Assembly (NCBI RefSeq): GCF_022869865.1
Contig: NZ_CP094984.1
Coordinates: 248,001-312,000, forward strand
Length of the DNA stretch: 64,000 nucleotides
Direction: 5' to 3'
DNA from: Arthrobacter zhangbolii
GTDB lineage: Bacteria; Actinomycetota; Actinomycetes; Actinomycetales; Micrococcaceae
The notes beneath the pieces are model-generated. The model ran no database searches. It worked only from the letters and a program-made list of their open reading frames with translations, and was not told where the DNA came from. The translations under genes were made by a program, and so were the position numbers. This document shows, piece after piece, positions 1-8,382 of this stretch. Position 1 is the first letter of the stretch, and the number at the start of each line of letters is the position of its first letter.

Positions 1-18
1 AATGAAATTGGGGGATCG

Positions 19-798
19 ATGCCGAGGAACTATTCACCTCTAACCTTGAAGCAACTCTTCCTAACTTCCGGGCATTATTGTGCGTTTCCCGAGTGCACAT
101 CCGCAATCGTGCACTTCACTGATTCTGGCCCGGTTGTTCTGGGTGAAATCGCTCATATCGAGGGATCATCTGATGACGGGCCGCGGCCTAATCCGTCGCT
201 GAGTTCGAGTTCACGTGACGGTTACGGCAACCTCGTTATCCTATGCGCTCACCACCATAATCTGGTCGACAAGATAGATTCCGCCTATCCCGTAGAGGCT
301 TTGCAGGAATGGAAGCGAGATGCCGAGCAAGCGACTGCTGAAAAGCTTTCAATTGGCGCAACATCGGTGTCTTTTGCTGAGTTGCAGATCGTCTGTAATG
401 CCTTTGCTGACGGCGACATAGACCTTCCGTCCACTCCTATGATTGCCGTCCCGCCCCAAGAAAAGATGGATGCGAACGGTCTGACTGAAGCGATCCGCCC
501 GACCATGACCATCGGCCTTGCACAAGCTCCACAAGCCGCGGACTTTATTCGTCGCCAAGCTCAGCTATCGTCCAGGTTTCCAGCTCGAATCCGGGCTGGT
601 TTCGTTCAAGAGTATGACCGCCTGCATTCGAAGGGGCGGGTGGGTGACGAGCTCTTCCTATCGCTTCTGGACTTCGGTGCGAACAGCGCTGTCAGTCCTC
701 AAACCGATCTGTCGAGGATGTTCGTCATCCGTGCCGCTGCCGCTGCCGTGCTTTGCCACCTATTCGAGGTTTGCGATGTTTTTGAGCCGCCCGCATGA
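19..798 (+). CDS. HNH-nuclease effector of an ABC-three-component system
   Basis: This 259-residue protein carries an HNH-type zinc nuclease fold at its N-terminus: C21 and C26 form one knuckle, H46 lies in GEIAHIEG, and GYGNLVILCAHHHNLVD (about 69-85) supplies the Asn, Cys and His cluster. The C-terminal part (about 185-259) has the form of an ABC-3C C-terminal docking domain, with an Arg/Tyr-rich helix FPARIRAGFVQEYDRL, then GDELFLSLLDF, and a final CDVFEP. The stop overlaps the next start (ATGA), so translation is probably coupled to the middle component. In the ABC-3C systems defined by computational genomics the first protein is the toxic effector, held in check or triggered by the ATPase. 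Nuclease activity against invading DNA is inferred. Confidence 0.8.
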   Translation: MPRNYSPLTLKQLFLTSGHYCAFPECTSAIVHFTDSGPVVLGEIAHIEGSSDDGPRPNPSLSSSSRDGYGNLVILCAHHHNLVDKIDSAYPVEALQEWKRDAEQATAEKLSIGATSVSFAELQIVCNAFADGDIDLPSTPMIAVPPQEKMDANGLTEAIRPTMTIGLAQAPQAADFIRRQAQLSSRFPARIRAGFVQEYDRLHSKGRVGDELFLSLLDFGANSAVSPQTDLSRMFVIRAAAAAVLCHLFEVCDVFEPPA

Positions 799-1019
799 TA
801 CTGCCCACGAAATACATCCCCGCAGCCGACAGCGTTCTAGGGCGAGCAGCCTCGATCCTGCCGTTGAGGGGCAAAAACCCCACAGTCAGTGAGCTGTGGC
901 ACTCGTACAGGATAGCCAGCCCAGATTCGTCCTTTGACACATTTACGGAAGCGTTGACATTGCTGTACTTGCTCGGATTTGTATCTCTCGACTCCGGTGT
1001 CCTCGAATGGAGGGTGTGA
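795..1019 (+). CDS. ABC-3C middle component, MC6-like
   Basis: This is a 74-residue protein between the HNH effector and the ABC ATPase. It begins MILPTKYIPAADSVLGRA and ends with FTEALTLLYLLGFVSLDSG. Both segments fit my recollection of the small MC6 family, a winged-helix-like linker (PTVSELWHSYR in the middle). The start overlaps the effector stop by ATGA, and its own stop lies one base before the ATPase start, so the three genes form a tight operon. The middle component is thought to bridge the effector C-terminal domain and the ATPase. The assignment rests on size, position and motif pattern. Confidence 0.75.
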   Translation: MILPTKYIPAADSVLGRAASILPLRGKNPTVSELWHSYRIASPDSSFDTFTEALTLLYLLGFVSLDSGVLEWRV

Positions 1020-1020
1020 A

Positions 1021-2769
1021 ATGCGCTTGAACTCACTGACAGCGAACTTTGCGGAGTTTCGTGCCGTCACCTTCCAGGACGGGCTAAACATAGTTGTTGC
1101 GGATAGAGCTAAGGAATCGACTAAGACCGATTCTAGGAATGGGCTCGGAAAAACCACTGTTATTGCTCTTATCGACTTTTGTTTGGGCGCAAACATGAGT
1201 GCCCGCTTGGAGCAGATGAAGGGTAACGAATGGTACTTCACACTGTCATTCACGACGAGGGCAGGCATAACACTTAGCGTTTCTCGTGGTCCTGACTCTC
1301 CCGGTGAAGTCCATATCGAGGGTGACGTCGTCACTGCAGGGATTGTCCTGCGAGAAGGCGCCAACCTGGATGAAACAACCACCATAGGGTCGCGCCAATG
1401 GACGAATTGGCTAGGTCAAGAGTGTTTCGTGAGGGAAGGAATGCCGGCTGCGCCCCCGTCGTTTCGAAGCCTCGTGCGTCATTTTGCTCGCTACCGGACA
1501 GACTCGCTGATCGATCCATTCCGCACCCTCGCGAACCAGCGCGCCGAGGCTGTCCAAGCCGAAAACGCTTACCTCCTCAATCTCGACTGGCGGTTTGCGA
1601 AGGAATGGTCTGAACTCAAGGAACGTAAGGCCCGTGTCGCACTGGCCGATGACCCAGACAACACAATCGACGCACGCATCGCCGCGTTAGAACCTCAGCT
1701 CGTCCGGCTAAAGCGGCGTGCGGATTCCCTAACAGAAGACATACGCACCTTTTCAGTTTTGCCTGAGTATCGGAAGATCGAATCCCGGGTTCAGGAGGCT
1801 ACGTCTAGGATCAAATCTCTGGCGAACCAAAACTTTACTGACCGTCAACAGCTTGCTTTGTATGAGTCGCAGGTACGCGACGAGTTCACGACGAGTAATA
1901 TCAGCGTCCAGAGGCTATTCGCCGAAGCTGGAATGGTCTTGGGTGATGCCATCATCCGTAGCCTCGATGAAGCAGCTGAGTTTCAGCGACAGGTGGCAGC
2001 CAACCGGGCCTCGTATCTGGAAGATGAAGCGCGCCGTATTCGGGAACGGATCGCTCAACGCGAAGCTGAGCAAGCTGAAAATGCCGCTCGCCAAGAGCAA
2101 GACATGCGACTGCTGCGCAGTGGAGGTGCGCTTGATGACTTCGCAGCTCTGCAAAAGCGGCTTGCTGAATCGCAAGTGCAGGTTGCTCAGGTTGAGGAAC
2201 AGATCCGGACGTTGCGCGAGCTGGGGGATCGCAAGTCCAAGCTTAAATCACTCGAGCTGGACCTAGTCACCAGGACCAAACTCGACCTGCAGGAGCGTTT
2301 CGAATTGCGTTCTGGAGTGATTGCACGCTTTGGTGAGATTATGGAGTCGCTTTACGGGGAGCCAGCTGATCTTCGAGTATCCCCGGGAAGGGGCGGAATT
2401 CAGTTCAAGGTTGTCTTACCGAAGACGGGGTCGGGCGGGGTCCATTTGATGGCAATCTTTGCCTATGACGTAGCACTAGCGGAGGATCTGGCAGCTCGCG
2501 GACGAGGTCCTGGGTTCCTACTCCATGACAGCGCGATTTTTGCGGACGTGGATGAAAGACAGACTGCGAAAGCCATTGAGGTAGCGTCTGCATCCGCAAG
2601 CGAGTTCGGCTACCAACATCTATTGACCATGAATAGCGACAATGTGCCTTGGGAAGAGTTCTCTGTGCGGTCGGTGTTCAGCGATTCAGTTGTGCTCACA
2701 CTGCACGACGGTGATCCTTCTGGCAGTGTCTTGGGTACGAGATTGAGCCCCAGCGACGAGTCCGAATGA
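1021..2769 (+). CDS. DUF2326 ABC/SMC-like ATPase of the ABC-3C system
   Basis: The start is ATG 1021, placed seven bases after GGAGGG (1009-1014), giving 582 residues; a longer reading from 979 has no comparable ribosome site. A Walker A loop SRNGLGKTT sits at residues 38-46 after an SMC-like N-terminal strand. Residues about 190-420 are charged coiled-coil-forming sequence (repeated ERIAQREAEQAENAARQEQ-type heptads). The C-terminal 150 residues match the DUF2326 form, with FGEIMESLYG and a Walker-B-like GFLLHDSAIFADVDERQ. It is therefore an SMC/RecN-type ATPase that probably senses unusual DNA or nucleoprotein states and controls the HNH effector. No transposase or helicase lies beside it. 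Confidence 0.82.
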   Translation: MRLNSLTANFAEFRAVTFQDGLNIVVADRAKESTKTDSRNGLGKTTVIALIDFCLGANMSARLEQMKGNEWYFTLSFTTRAGITLSVSRGPDSPGEVHIEGDVVTAGIVLREGANLDETTTIGSRQWTNWLGQECFVREGMPAAPPSFRSLVRHFARYRTDSLIDPFRTLANQRAEAVQAENAYLLNLDWRFAKEWSELKERKARVALADDPDNTIDARIAALEPQLVRLKRRADSLTEDIRTFSVLPEYRKIESRVQEATSRIKSLANQNFTDRQQLALYESQVRDEFTTSNISVQRLFAEAGMVLGDAIIRSLDEAAEFQRQVAANRASYLEDEARRIRERIAQREAEQAENAARQEQDMRLLRSGGALDDFAALQKRLAESQVQVAQVEEQIRTLRELGDRKSKLKSLELDLVTRTKLDLQERFELRSGVIARFGEIMESLYGEPADLRVSPGRGGIQFKVVLPKTGSGGVHLMAIFAYDVALAEDLAARGRGPGFLLHDSAIFADVDERQTAKAIEVASASASEFGYQHLLTMNSDNVPWEEFSVRSVFSDSVVLTLHDGDPSGSVLGTRLSPSDESE

Positions 2770-2887
2770 GTTGAGGACGGCTTGGCGGCTAAGAGTAAGT
2801 GGGACAGTCGCAAACCTCCTCGACCGCAGCATCGACCAGTCGTCTGGAGTGCCCGCTGGAACCTGTAGCCAAGCATTTGGCTGCCAC

Positions 2888-3057
2888 CACCCCTCTGGCA
2901 TAGCCCGCCCCCGCCGCTTAGACCGGCTGCGCCGACCGAGCTCACCGAAACCGAGGAGCAGCATGCCCACGATCGCCGAGACCGTGGTCCATAACCTCGA
3001 CGACACGGGGTCCGGCGGATCTGGGGTGTTCCCGGCGATTCCCTGAGCGCGGTAACC
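2888..3057 (+). pseudogene. 5' remnant of a second poxB copy
   Basis: These bases align with the promoter and first codons of the intact poxB downstream (about 5485-5650), including the GGAGCAGC ribosome site and an ATG at 2963. The reading begins MPTIAETVVHNL as in poxB. A one-base loss near 3012 relative to the intact copy shifts the frame, and it stops at TGA 3044-3046. Homology ends about 3057, where antisense jetA-like sequence begins. It is a dead 5' fragment. Its counterpart 3' fragment lies at 8954-9042. Confidence 0.85.
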
Positions 3058-3059
3058 GA

Positions 3060-3498
3060 CGCGGATCATCTCCTCGCGGCAGCCAACCTCTTCCTTGTGC
3101 ACGGCGCCGCGCGTGACCGGGTCCGGGTTAAATTCCTGCGCCAGTTTGTCCACCCGGTCCAGCAAGCCGGGAGGAGTTCAGCGAGGTCTTGCCGCTGCTG
3201 AAGCCGTCCAGGTAGGCGAGGAAGCAGGCGGAGGATTCGGTGAGTTCGTAGACGAACTTCCCGTCCGCGCGCGGCCGGGCAGGAAGCGGCGGGCCACCCA
3301 GTCATCGGCGTAGTTCCGGCCGGTCCAGTCCTCGCGCAGCTGGACGCTGTCCATTCGGAGCCGGGTCAGGAAGCTGTCCGTCATGGCGTGGAAGTCGTCC
3401 AGCGGGACCCGGGGCCGGGTGCGGGTGAAGGCTTCGCGGAAGAGGGCCAACACCGGTATCCGGCAATACGTCGCTGGCGGGGTGCCTGCGGTTTCGGT
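3060..3498 (-). pseudogene. decayed DUF3375 gene (Wadjet JetA-like) fragment
   Basis: Read on the minus strand in three successive frames, the DNA gives VLALFREAFTRTRPRVPLDD, GRNYADDWVARRFL, then TESS-A-FLAYLDGFSS-type sequence, then LDRVDKLAQEFNPDPVTR and REEMIRV. This order matches the N-terminal part of DUF3375 proteins, the JetA (MksF-like) subunit of Wadjet plasmid-defence complexes. At least two frameshifts separate the blocks, a stop lies upstream at 3499, and about two thirds of the usual ~500-residue protein is missing. No jetB, jetC or jetD sequence was seen nearby, so this is a relic and not a working system. Confidence 0.72.
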
Positions 3499-3819
3499 TT
3501 AGAGGAGCTTGGAGGTGCTCGGCAAACACACGGACATCCCGTTCAGAAGCGCGGTCCAGCGGCGTCCTCGGCACGTTGCTCTCATGCATACGGATTCTTG
3601 CTACGGGCAGCAAATATGCGGCGCCCTCTAGAGTCCTAAGCTCATCGGCAGGGAAGGTCGAGTCACACTTGGGCTACCAGAGCTATAGGTCAAAGCCCTG
3701 GCAGGCGATCCATATCGGCAGATCTGTTCACAAATATCATCCAATTTTGTTTGCATAAAAATTGCTGTATTCGTTAAAGTCTAGAACTTAGATACTAGGT
3801 CTTCGGCTCAATTCCTACA
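3499..3819. other. gene-free stretch between jetA remnant and RES gene
   Basis: No convincing coding frame was found. The first part may hold further decayed upstream sequence of the jetA relic. Bases from about 3700 to 3820 are clearly richer in A and T than the flanks and lie immediately downstream of the RES toxin gene. No strong hairpin with a T-run was recognised. Confidence 0.5.
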
Positions 3820-4482
3820 CTAACTGCTTATCCATTTCGGAGTCGAGGCGAGTTTTGGCGTGGGGGCCATTCGCATTGCGGAAGACGTCGGAATCGGCGC
3901 GATAAATGCCTCCATGTCTGCCAGGATGAAGGCCTCCTCACCCGTGTACCTGTCACCCGAATCGTCCCAAGTCGGCTTTGGTCCCTCTGCTCCAAAATAT
4001 GCAATAGCCGTCGGCCTCGCGATGCTGGTAAATCGTGATTCGTAGAGCACACCGTCTAGTCCAGCGGAATCAAAGGCCGTCGCCCATTGGCAAGTTAATG
4101 CATAGGCGTTAGATATGGATCCAAGCTCTCGAATAGCTCCGAAGTTGGCGGCCGCCTCAGCACCGGTGTCAGCTAGCTTTGCTTCAGCTGGCAAACGAAG
4201 TGTCGTTACTTCCATCGCGTCGACAGTCGCCTGTGGCACCAAGCGCTCCCGAGTGATGGTCTCTCCTAGCCTTTCCCGAATCGCTGTCGGGATGTCCGTG
4301 GCCATGTAGCAGGTCCCTCTGGGTGATGACAGGTTGAACCTGCCAGTCGGTTTCGAGGCAAAGTACCAGCTACCGTTCCCCTTGGCCACCGCGCGGAATA
4401 GGTCGTCGGATACGCCCTGTTTGTGTACAGGGAAATCGGTGACGTCGTCGGGTTTCTTCAGTGCGGCATTCTCACGCGTCAT
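3820..4482 (-). CDS. RES-domain toxin
   Basis: Starting at ATG 4482, which overlaps the upstream antitoxin stop as ATGA, this encodes 220 residues. A longer frame reading to 4554 would run inside the antitoxin gene and is not used. The RES signature is visible: an early Arg in DDLFRAVAKG, GRFNLSSPRGTCYMA (about 47-61), the acidic segment AIRERLGE, and the late LDGVLYESRFTS. RES toxins degrade NAD+ and arrest growth unless bound by an Xre/HTH antitoxin. Gene order (antitoxin first, then toxin) and the overlap fit a type II module. Base composition is lower in GC than the flanking poxB gene, suggesting transfer. Confidence 0.82.
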   Translation of the reverse strand: MTRENAALKKPDDVTDFPVHKQGVSDDLFRAVAKGNGSWYFASKPTGRFNLSSPRGTCYMATDIPTAIRERLGETITRERLVPQATVDAMEVTTLRLPAEAKLADTGAEAAANFGAIRELGSISNAYALTCQWATAFDSAGLDGVLYESRFTSIARPTAIAYFGAEGPKPTWDDSGDRYTGEEAFILADMEAFIAPIPTSSAMRMAPTPKLASTPKWISS

Positions 4483-5321
4483 GAGGCCCAAGCTGCTGCA
4501 TCGTGGCGGGCCAACTCGAGGACCGCTCCAGGATCGTTTCTCTTGACCAACCATTCCGCCGCGGATTCGTCCTTGAGCGCCTCTTTCGGGCTGCGCATCC
4601 AGAGTGCGATCATCCAGTCATCACTAGTCCCATTTCGCAGCTCGGCGAGAACCTCCGGTAGATAAGGAATGAGTTCACCCTCTGCGGTGAACTGCCACTC
4701 CGGGTAGAACCTCTTGCGGTCCGAAGTCATCAGTCCGATGAGCTTGCCAGTTTTGACTTTTTTATCTAAGGCCTGCCGCGTGATTCCCAACCACTCGCTC
4801 ATCGCCGCCGTGTCATAGAACGGTCCAACCCGATCCGCCAGCGTGCTGGAGCGCAGCGGAACAAGACGCATCATGGCCCGAGCGAGGCGTTTTGAATCAA
4901 ATGTTTTCATATCGATGTCAGCTTCAACTAGCTCTTTATACAAAGCGTCTGTGAGGGCACGAACTGTCTGGGCCTTAGTGCCAGCTTTACCAAAACGCTG
5001 GACGGCTCGGTTCCATGAAGATTGGATGACATCCCGAGGAATAGTGGTGTCCTGGTACCTCGTTCGCCCTAGAGGCTCTACCCAGTCATCATTCGTGTGT
5101 AAGGCAATCGCGTACATGATTGAGGGAGTGGCGGGCGTCCAAGGCTCATCGGTCTTCCGCCAGAACGCCTCAGGCAAAGATTTTGGTTGCGAAGAACGAT
5201 CAGCCCGCGATTGCTGGGCATCGAAGTTGTGTATATCTTCGATGCCTGAAAGTGCTTCAGTCTTCCCACCGGGATTCCTAGCAATTCGTGTTTTGAGGCG
5301 TCTACTCGTAGGTGGAGTCAA
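4479..5321 (-). CDS. large HTH antitoxin of the RES module
   Basis: The preferred start is TTG 5321, seven bases after GGAGGG; an upstream TTG at 5372 after GGAGGGG is an alternative and would add about 17 residues. The protein is about 280 residues, larger than the common 120-170-residue Xre antitoxins. Residues near the middle include a helix-turn-helix (SEWLGITRQALDKKVKTG). The end, SAAEWLVKRNDPGAVLELAR, resembles the toxin-binding Xre/MbcA/ParS C-terminal region. It overlaps the RES gene by four bases, so it should neutralise the toxin and repress the operon. The N-terminal 130 residues have no family I recognise. Confidence 0.68.
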   Translation of the reverse strand: MTPPTSRRLKTRIARNPGGKTEALSGIEDIHNFDAQQSRADRSSQPKSLPEAFWRKTDEPWTPATPSIMYAIALHTNDDWVEPLGRTRYQDTTIPRDVIQSSWNRAVQRFGKAGTKAQTVRALTDALYKELVEADIDMKTFDSKRLARAMMRLVPLRSSTLADRVGPFYDTAAMSEWLGITRQALDKKVKTGKLIGLMTSDRKRFYPEWQFTAEGELIPYLPEVLAELRNGTSDDWMIALWMRSPKEALKDESAAEWLVKRNDPGAVLELARHDAAAWAS

Positions 5322-5552
5322 TTTAGTACCCTCCTTGTCAACCTGAGCAACCACCTTATGCTTCCCCGTCAACCGTGGCAACCCCTCCAGACGTTCTATT
5401 CGTCGAATAGGGGTACAAGACTCCCGAGCGGGGACGCAGAGCCTCAGTCACTGCGTCATCGAATCAAAGCAAACCCCCACCACACCTCTAGCCCAGCCCG
5501 ATCCCGCCGCTTAGACTGGCGGCCATCTGAGCGCACAGAACGGAGGAGCAGC

Positions 5553-7271
5553 ATGCCCACGATCGCCGAGACCGTCGTCCACAACCTCGCCGCCAACGGG
5601 ATCCAGCGGATCTGGGGAGTTCCCGGCGACTCCCTGAACGCGGTGACCGAGGCCATCCGCCGGGAAAAGGGCATCGAATGGATGCTCACCCGGCACGAGG
5701 AGGAAGCAGCGTTCGCCGCCGCCGGGGAGGCGGCGCTGACGGGCGAGCTCGCGGTATGCGCAGGCAGCTGCGGACCCGGCAACATGCACCTCATCAACGG
5801 GCTCTACGACGCACACCGAAGCCGGGTCCCCGTGCTCGCCATCGCCTCGCACATCCCCAGCGACGAAATCGGCAGCCAGTACTTCCAGGAAACCCGCCCC
5901 ACCGAACTGTTTCGGGACTGCAGCGTCTTCTGCGAGATGGTCCTGAGCCCCGAGCAGATGCCGCGGCTGCTGGAGATCGCCATGCGGACGGCCATCGAGA
6001 AGAGGGGCGTCGCCGTGCTCGTGATGGCGGGCGACACCGCCCTGCAGGACGCCGCGGACGAGCGCGTCTTCACAGTCCGCCGCACCGACCCCGTCACCGT
6101 GCCCTCCCCGGCGGAGCTGCAGGAGGCCGCCGCCACGCTGAACTCCTGCGAGAAGGTCACTATCCTGGCGGGCGCCGGCGTCGAGGGGGCACGCGAGGAG
6201 GTCCTCGCCCTCGCCGACGCGCTCGGTGCGCCGATTGTGCATGCCCTCCGCGGCAAAGAATTCATCGAGCACGACAACCCGTTCGACGTCGGCATGACCG
6301 GGCTCCTGGGCTTCGCATCCGGCTACCGGGCGATGGAGGACTGCGACGCGCTGCTGATGCTCGGCACCGACTTCCCGTACCAGCAGTTCTACCCGAAGCA
6401 CGCGAAGATCCTGCAGGTCGACATCCGCGGCGAGCAGCTCGGCCGCCGCGTGCCGCTCACCCAGGGCCTGGTCGGCGGGGTGCGCGAGACGGCGGCGGCG
6501 CTGCTTCCGCTGCTCGAGCGCAAGTCCAACCGCACCCACCTTGAGAAGTCGCTGGACCACTACCGCCGCACCCGCAAACAGCTCGACGACCTGGAGAAGC
6601 AGGGGCCGGGTGCCATCCATCCGCAGCACCTCACCCACTTGATCGACGAGCTCGCCGACGACGACGCAGTCTTCCTGCCCGACGTCGGCACTCCGGTCAT
6701 CTGGGCGTGCCGGCACCTGCACATGGGCCCGCGACGGCGGCTGATCGGATCCTTCTGGCACGGCACCATGGCGGCGGCAACCCCGCTCGGCCTCGGCGCC
6801 CAGGCGGTGGACCGGAACCGGCAGGTGGTGGTCCTGGCCGGTGACGGCGGCCTGGCGATGATGCTCGGCGAGCTGCTGACGGCGGTGCAGCACAATCTGC
6901 CGATCAAGATCGTGGTGTTCGACAACGCGGCGCTCAGCTTCGTCGAGGTGGAGATGAAGGCCGCGGGCATCGTCAACTTCGGCACCGGGCTGCAGAACCC
7001 GGACTTCGGCAAGGTGGCGCAGGCGGTGGGGATGCACGGCGAGAGCGTCACGCGCCCGGAGGACCTCGAGGGTGCACTGCGCCGTGCGTTCGAGTACGAC
7101 GGCCCGGCGCTCGTCTCCGTCGCGGTGGAGCGTCAGGAGCTCTCCATCCCGCCGAAGATCGACGCGAAGCAGGCCACCGGCTTTGCGGTCTACGCGCTGC
7201 GCACGGTGATCGCCGGCAACGGCCGCGAACTCATCGACCTGGCAAAGGCCAACGCGCGGCAGCTGCTCTGA
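5553..7271 (+). CDS. poxB: pyruvate dehydrogenase (quinone) / pyruvate oxidase
   Basis: The start is ATG 5553 after GGAGGAGCAGC, giving 572 residues, the usual length for ThDP-dependent PoxB. The N-terminal domain has GVPGDSLNAV and the catalytic Glu in RHEEEAAFAAAG, followed by the central domain and a C-terminal ThDP-binding motif running from GDGGLAMMLGELL to VVFDN. The enzyme oxidises pyruvate to acetate and CO2 and passes electrons to the membrane quinone pool. The gene faces the RES/antitoxin operon across a 230-base divergent promoter region. A damaged second copy of its 5' end lies at 2888-3057 and of its 3' end at 8954-9042. Confidence 0.9.
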   Translation: MPTIAETVVHNLAANGIQRIWGVPGDSLNAVTEAIRREKGIEWMLTRHEEEAAFAAAGEAALTGELAVCAGSCGPGNMHLINGLYDAHRSRVPVLAIASHIPSDEIGSQYFQETRPTELFRDCSVFCEMVLSPEQMPRLLEIAMRTAIEKRGVAVLVMAGDTALQDAADERVFTVRRTDPVTVPSPAELQEAAATLNSCEKVTILAGAGVEGAREEVLALADALGAPIVHALRGKEFIEHDNPFDVGMTGLLGFASGYRAMEDCDALLMLGTDFPYQQFYPKHAKILQVDIRGEQLGRRVPLTQGLVGGVRETAAALLPLLERKSNRTHLEKSLDHYRRTRKQLDDLEKQGPGAIHPQHLTHLIDELADDDAVFLPDVGTPVIWACRHLHMGPRRRLIGSFWHGTMAAATPLGLGAQAVDRNRQVVVLAGDGGLAMMLGELLTAVQHNLPIKIVVFDNAALSFVEVEMKAAGIVNFGTGLQNPDFGKVAQAVGMHGESVTRPEDLEGALRRAFEYDGPALVSVAVERQELSIPPKIDAKQATGFAVYALRTVIAGNGRELIDLAKANARQLL

Positions 7272-7381
7272 AACCCAGCTGGTCAGCGGTGGCAGTTGTC
7301 TGTTCGATCCGATCGTGTAACGGACTTTGATGGGATAATGGGGATATTCGGTGGTGGGTGTTTATCTCAGTCTCGTGAGTT

Positions 7382-7492
7382 TTGACGACGTACATCCAAG
7401 CCAAATTGCTCTTGTCCCGGGAGTTGTTGCTAGATTTAAAAGTGGAACAAGGATTTGATAACCACTGTTGTCCCCTGTGCGGCCACATATAA
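7382..7492 (+). CDS. possible 36-residue Cys-rich small protein
   Basis: A TTG-started frame encodes 36 residues ending VEQGFDNHCCPLCGHI, with a C-C-x-x-C-x-H pattern like a small zinc knuckle. There is no clear ribosome-binding site before the TTG. It could be the tail of a lost gene, a leader peptide for the terminator at 7576, or chance. Confidence is low. Confidence 0.22.
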   Translation: MTTYIQAKLLLSRELLLDLKVEQGFDNHCCPLCGHI

Positions 7493-7575
7493 CTGACTGG
7501 CTGTTCCTACGCGGCAGAAGTCAAGTGCTCCAGCTCTCACCTAGTAATTCCCTAAGTTGTTCGTTCAATCGCAGC

Positions 7576-7598
7576 AGGCCCTCACGGGGTCTTTTTTT
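7576..7598 (+). terminator. intrinsic terminator in the leader
   Basis: The stem AGGCCC pairs with GGGTCT (one G-U pair) around a five-base loop, followed by seven T residues. It ends about 26 bases before the ATG at 7625, so it sits inside the apparent 5' untranslated region. Confidence 0.65.
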
Positions 7599-7624
7599 AT
7601 GCCCAAAATCAGGAAGGAACCACC

Positions 7625-8299
7625 ATGTCCACTCTCTTTGCAGGTTCTGTCGACAGTGCTTACCGTCGGTCCATCACGCCATCAATGGCAGGCATCGGTG
7701 TAGAAAGCAGGAGTTCGTTCGAGGTCGTCATGGACTCAGTAGCCAAACTGCTGGCAGATCCCCGGGCCAGGTTGTCCTCGCCACGAACCATCAATGTGCT
7801 CAGCGGACAGATTGCCCGTGCCGAAAAGATCGTCAACACCACGGATCCCAGGTTCTCACTCATCGACGTATGGGAGGCTCTGCTGCTGGTAGCTGAAACA
7901 CCCGACCACAATCAGTCCGTGGCGGCTCGCCGACTACTTGTTGTGGCCTTGGCGAAGATGCTTTGCAGCCCCGTCGAGATGCCTCTTCGTCAGCGCCAGC
8001 GCTATTGGGAATACCTGAAGGCTTATCTCGCGGTGCTGGGACAAACTCCTGGCTACGAGGAAGCTCTGACGCGTATCGACCAGCGGTTCGCCCGATGGAT
8101 GGACGTCCTCCGCTCGGCTGTGTGGAACGGAAGAATCCAGCCGGTTACCGGTCCTCCGGAGAATGCCAGCCACAGGAAGTACCTCAGCACGACCGAAGGA
8201 TTGGACAGAGGACGGTGCATGTCGCGCGCCACAAATGATGAAGCGCAATACTTCGGAAACACCTCGGATCACTGGAGGAGGCATACGTCCCACCGGTAA
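7625..8299 (+). CDS. hypothetical protein
   Basis: The ATG follows AGGAAGGAACCACC, a reasonable ribosome site, and encodes 224 residues. The middle is helix-rich (for example WEALLLVAETPDHNQSVAARRLL and RQRYWEYLKAYLAVLG), with no membrane segment, signal peptide or catalytic motif I recognise. The C-terminal 40 residues are polar and probably disordered. It is paired with the next unknown gene, and each has a terminator immediately in front of it. Their presence on the defence and toxin island suggests an accessory role, but no function can be assigned. Confidence 0.6.
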   Translation: MSTLFAGSVDSAYRRSITPSMAGIGVESRSSFEVVMDSVAKLLADPRARLSSPRTINVLSGQIARAEKIVNTTDPRFSLIDVWEALLLVAETPDHNQSVAARRLLVVALAKMLCSPVEMPLRQRQRYWEYLKAYLAVLGQTPGYEEALTRIDQRFARWMDVLRSAVWNGRIQPVTGPPENASHRKYLSTTEGLDRGRCMSRATNDEAQYFGNTSDHWRRHTSHR

Positions 8300-8321
8300 C
8301 AGTCAATTACATGCAATCCCC

Positions 8322-8357
8322 AGCCCCGCCTTCGCCAAGGCGAGGGCTTTTTGTTTT
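8322..8357 (+). terminator. strong intrinsic terminator before the second unknown gene
   Basis: An 11-bp stem with one bulged A (AGCCC-CGCCTT pairing with AAGGCG-A-GGGCT) and a CGCC loop is followed by TTTTTGTTTT. It lies 23 bases after the upstream stop and about 26 bases before the ATG at 8383. The same spacing to the start codon is seen for the terminator at 7576-7598. Confidence 0.8.
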
Positions 8358-8382
8358 ATACGCCTTTGAAAGGACCCGCCTC

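Larger units (their letters stand above)
7272..7624. other. long leader region before two unknown genes
   Basis: This 353-base stretch follows poxB and ends at the start of an unknown gene. It holds a possible 36-codon reading frame (7382-7492) and an intrinsic terminator (7576-7598) placed only 26 bases before the next ATG. The arrangement suggests a transcribed leader with attenuation, although no known riboswitch fold was recognised. Confidence 0.4.

Noticed and set aside
3060-3498. A working Wadjet defence system
   Set aside because: Only part of jetA remains, in several frames, and jetB, jetC and jetD are absent.
5511-7037. 508-codon open frame antisense to poxB
   Set aside because: It lies wholly opposite the intact poxB in GC-rich DNA, where antisense frames stay open by codon bias. 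No ribosome site or domain was seen.
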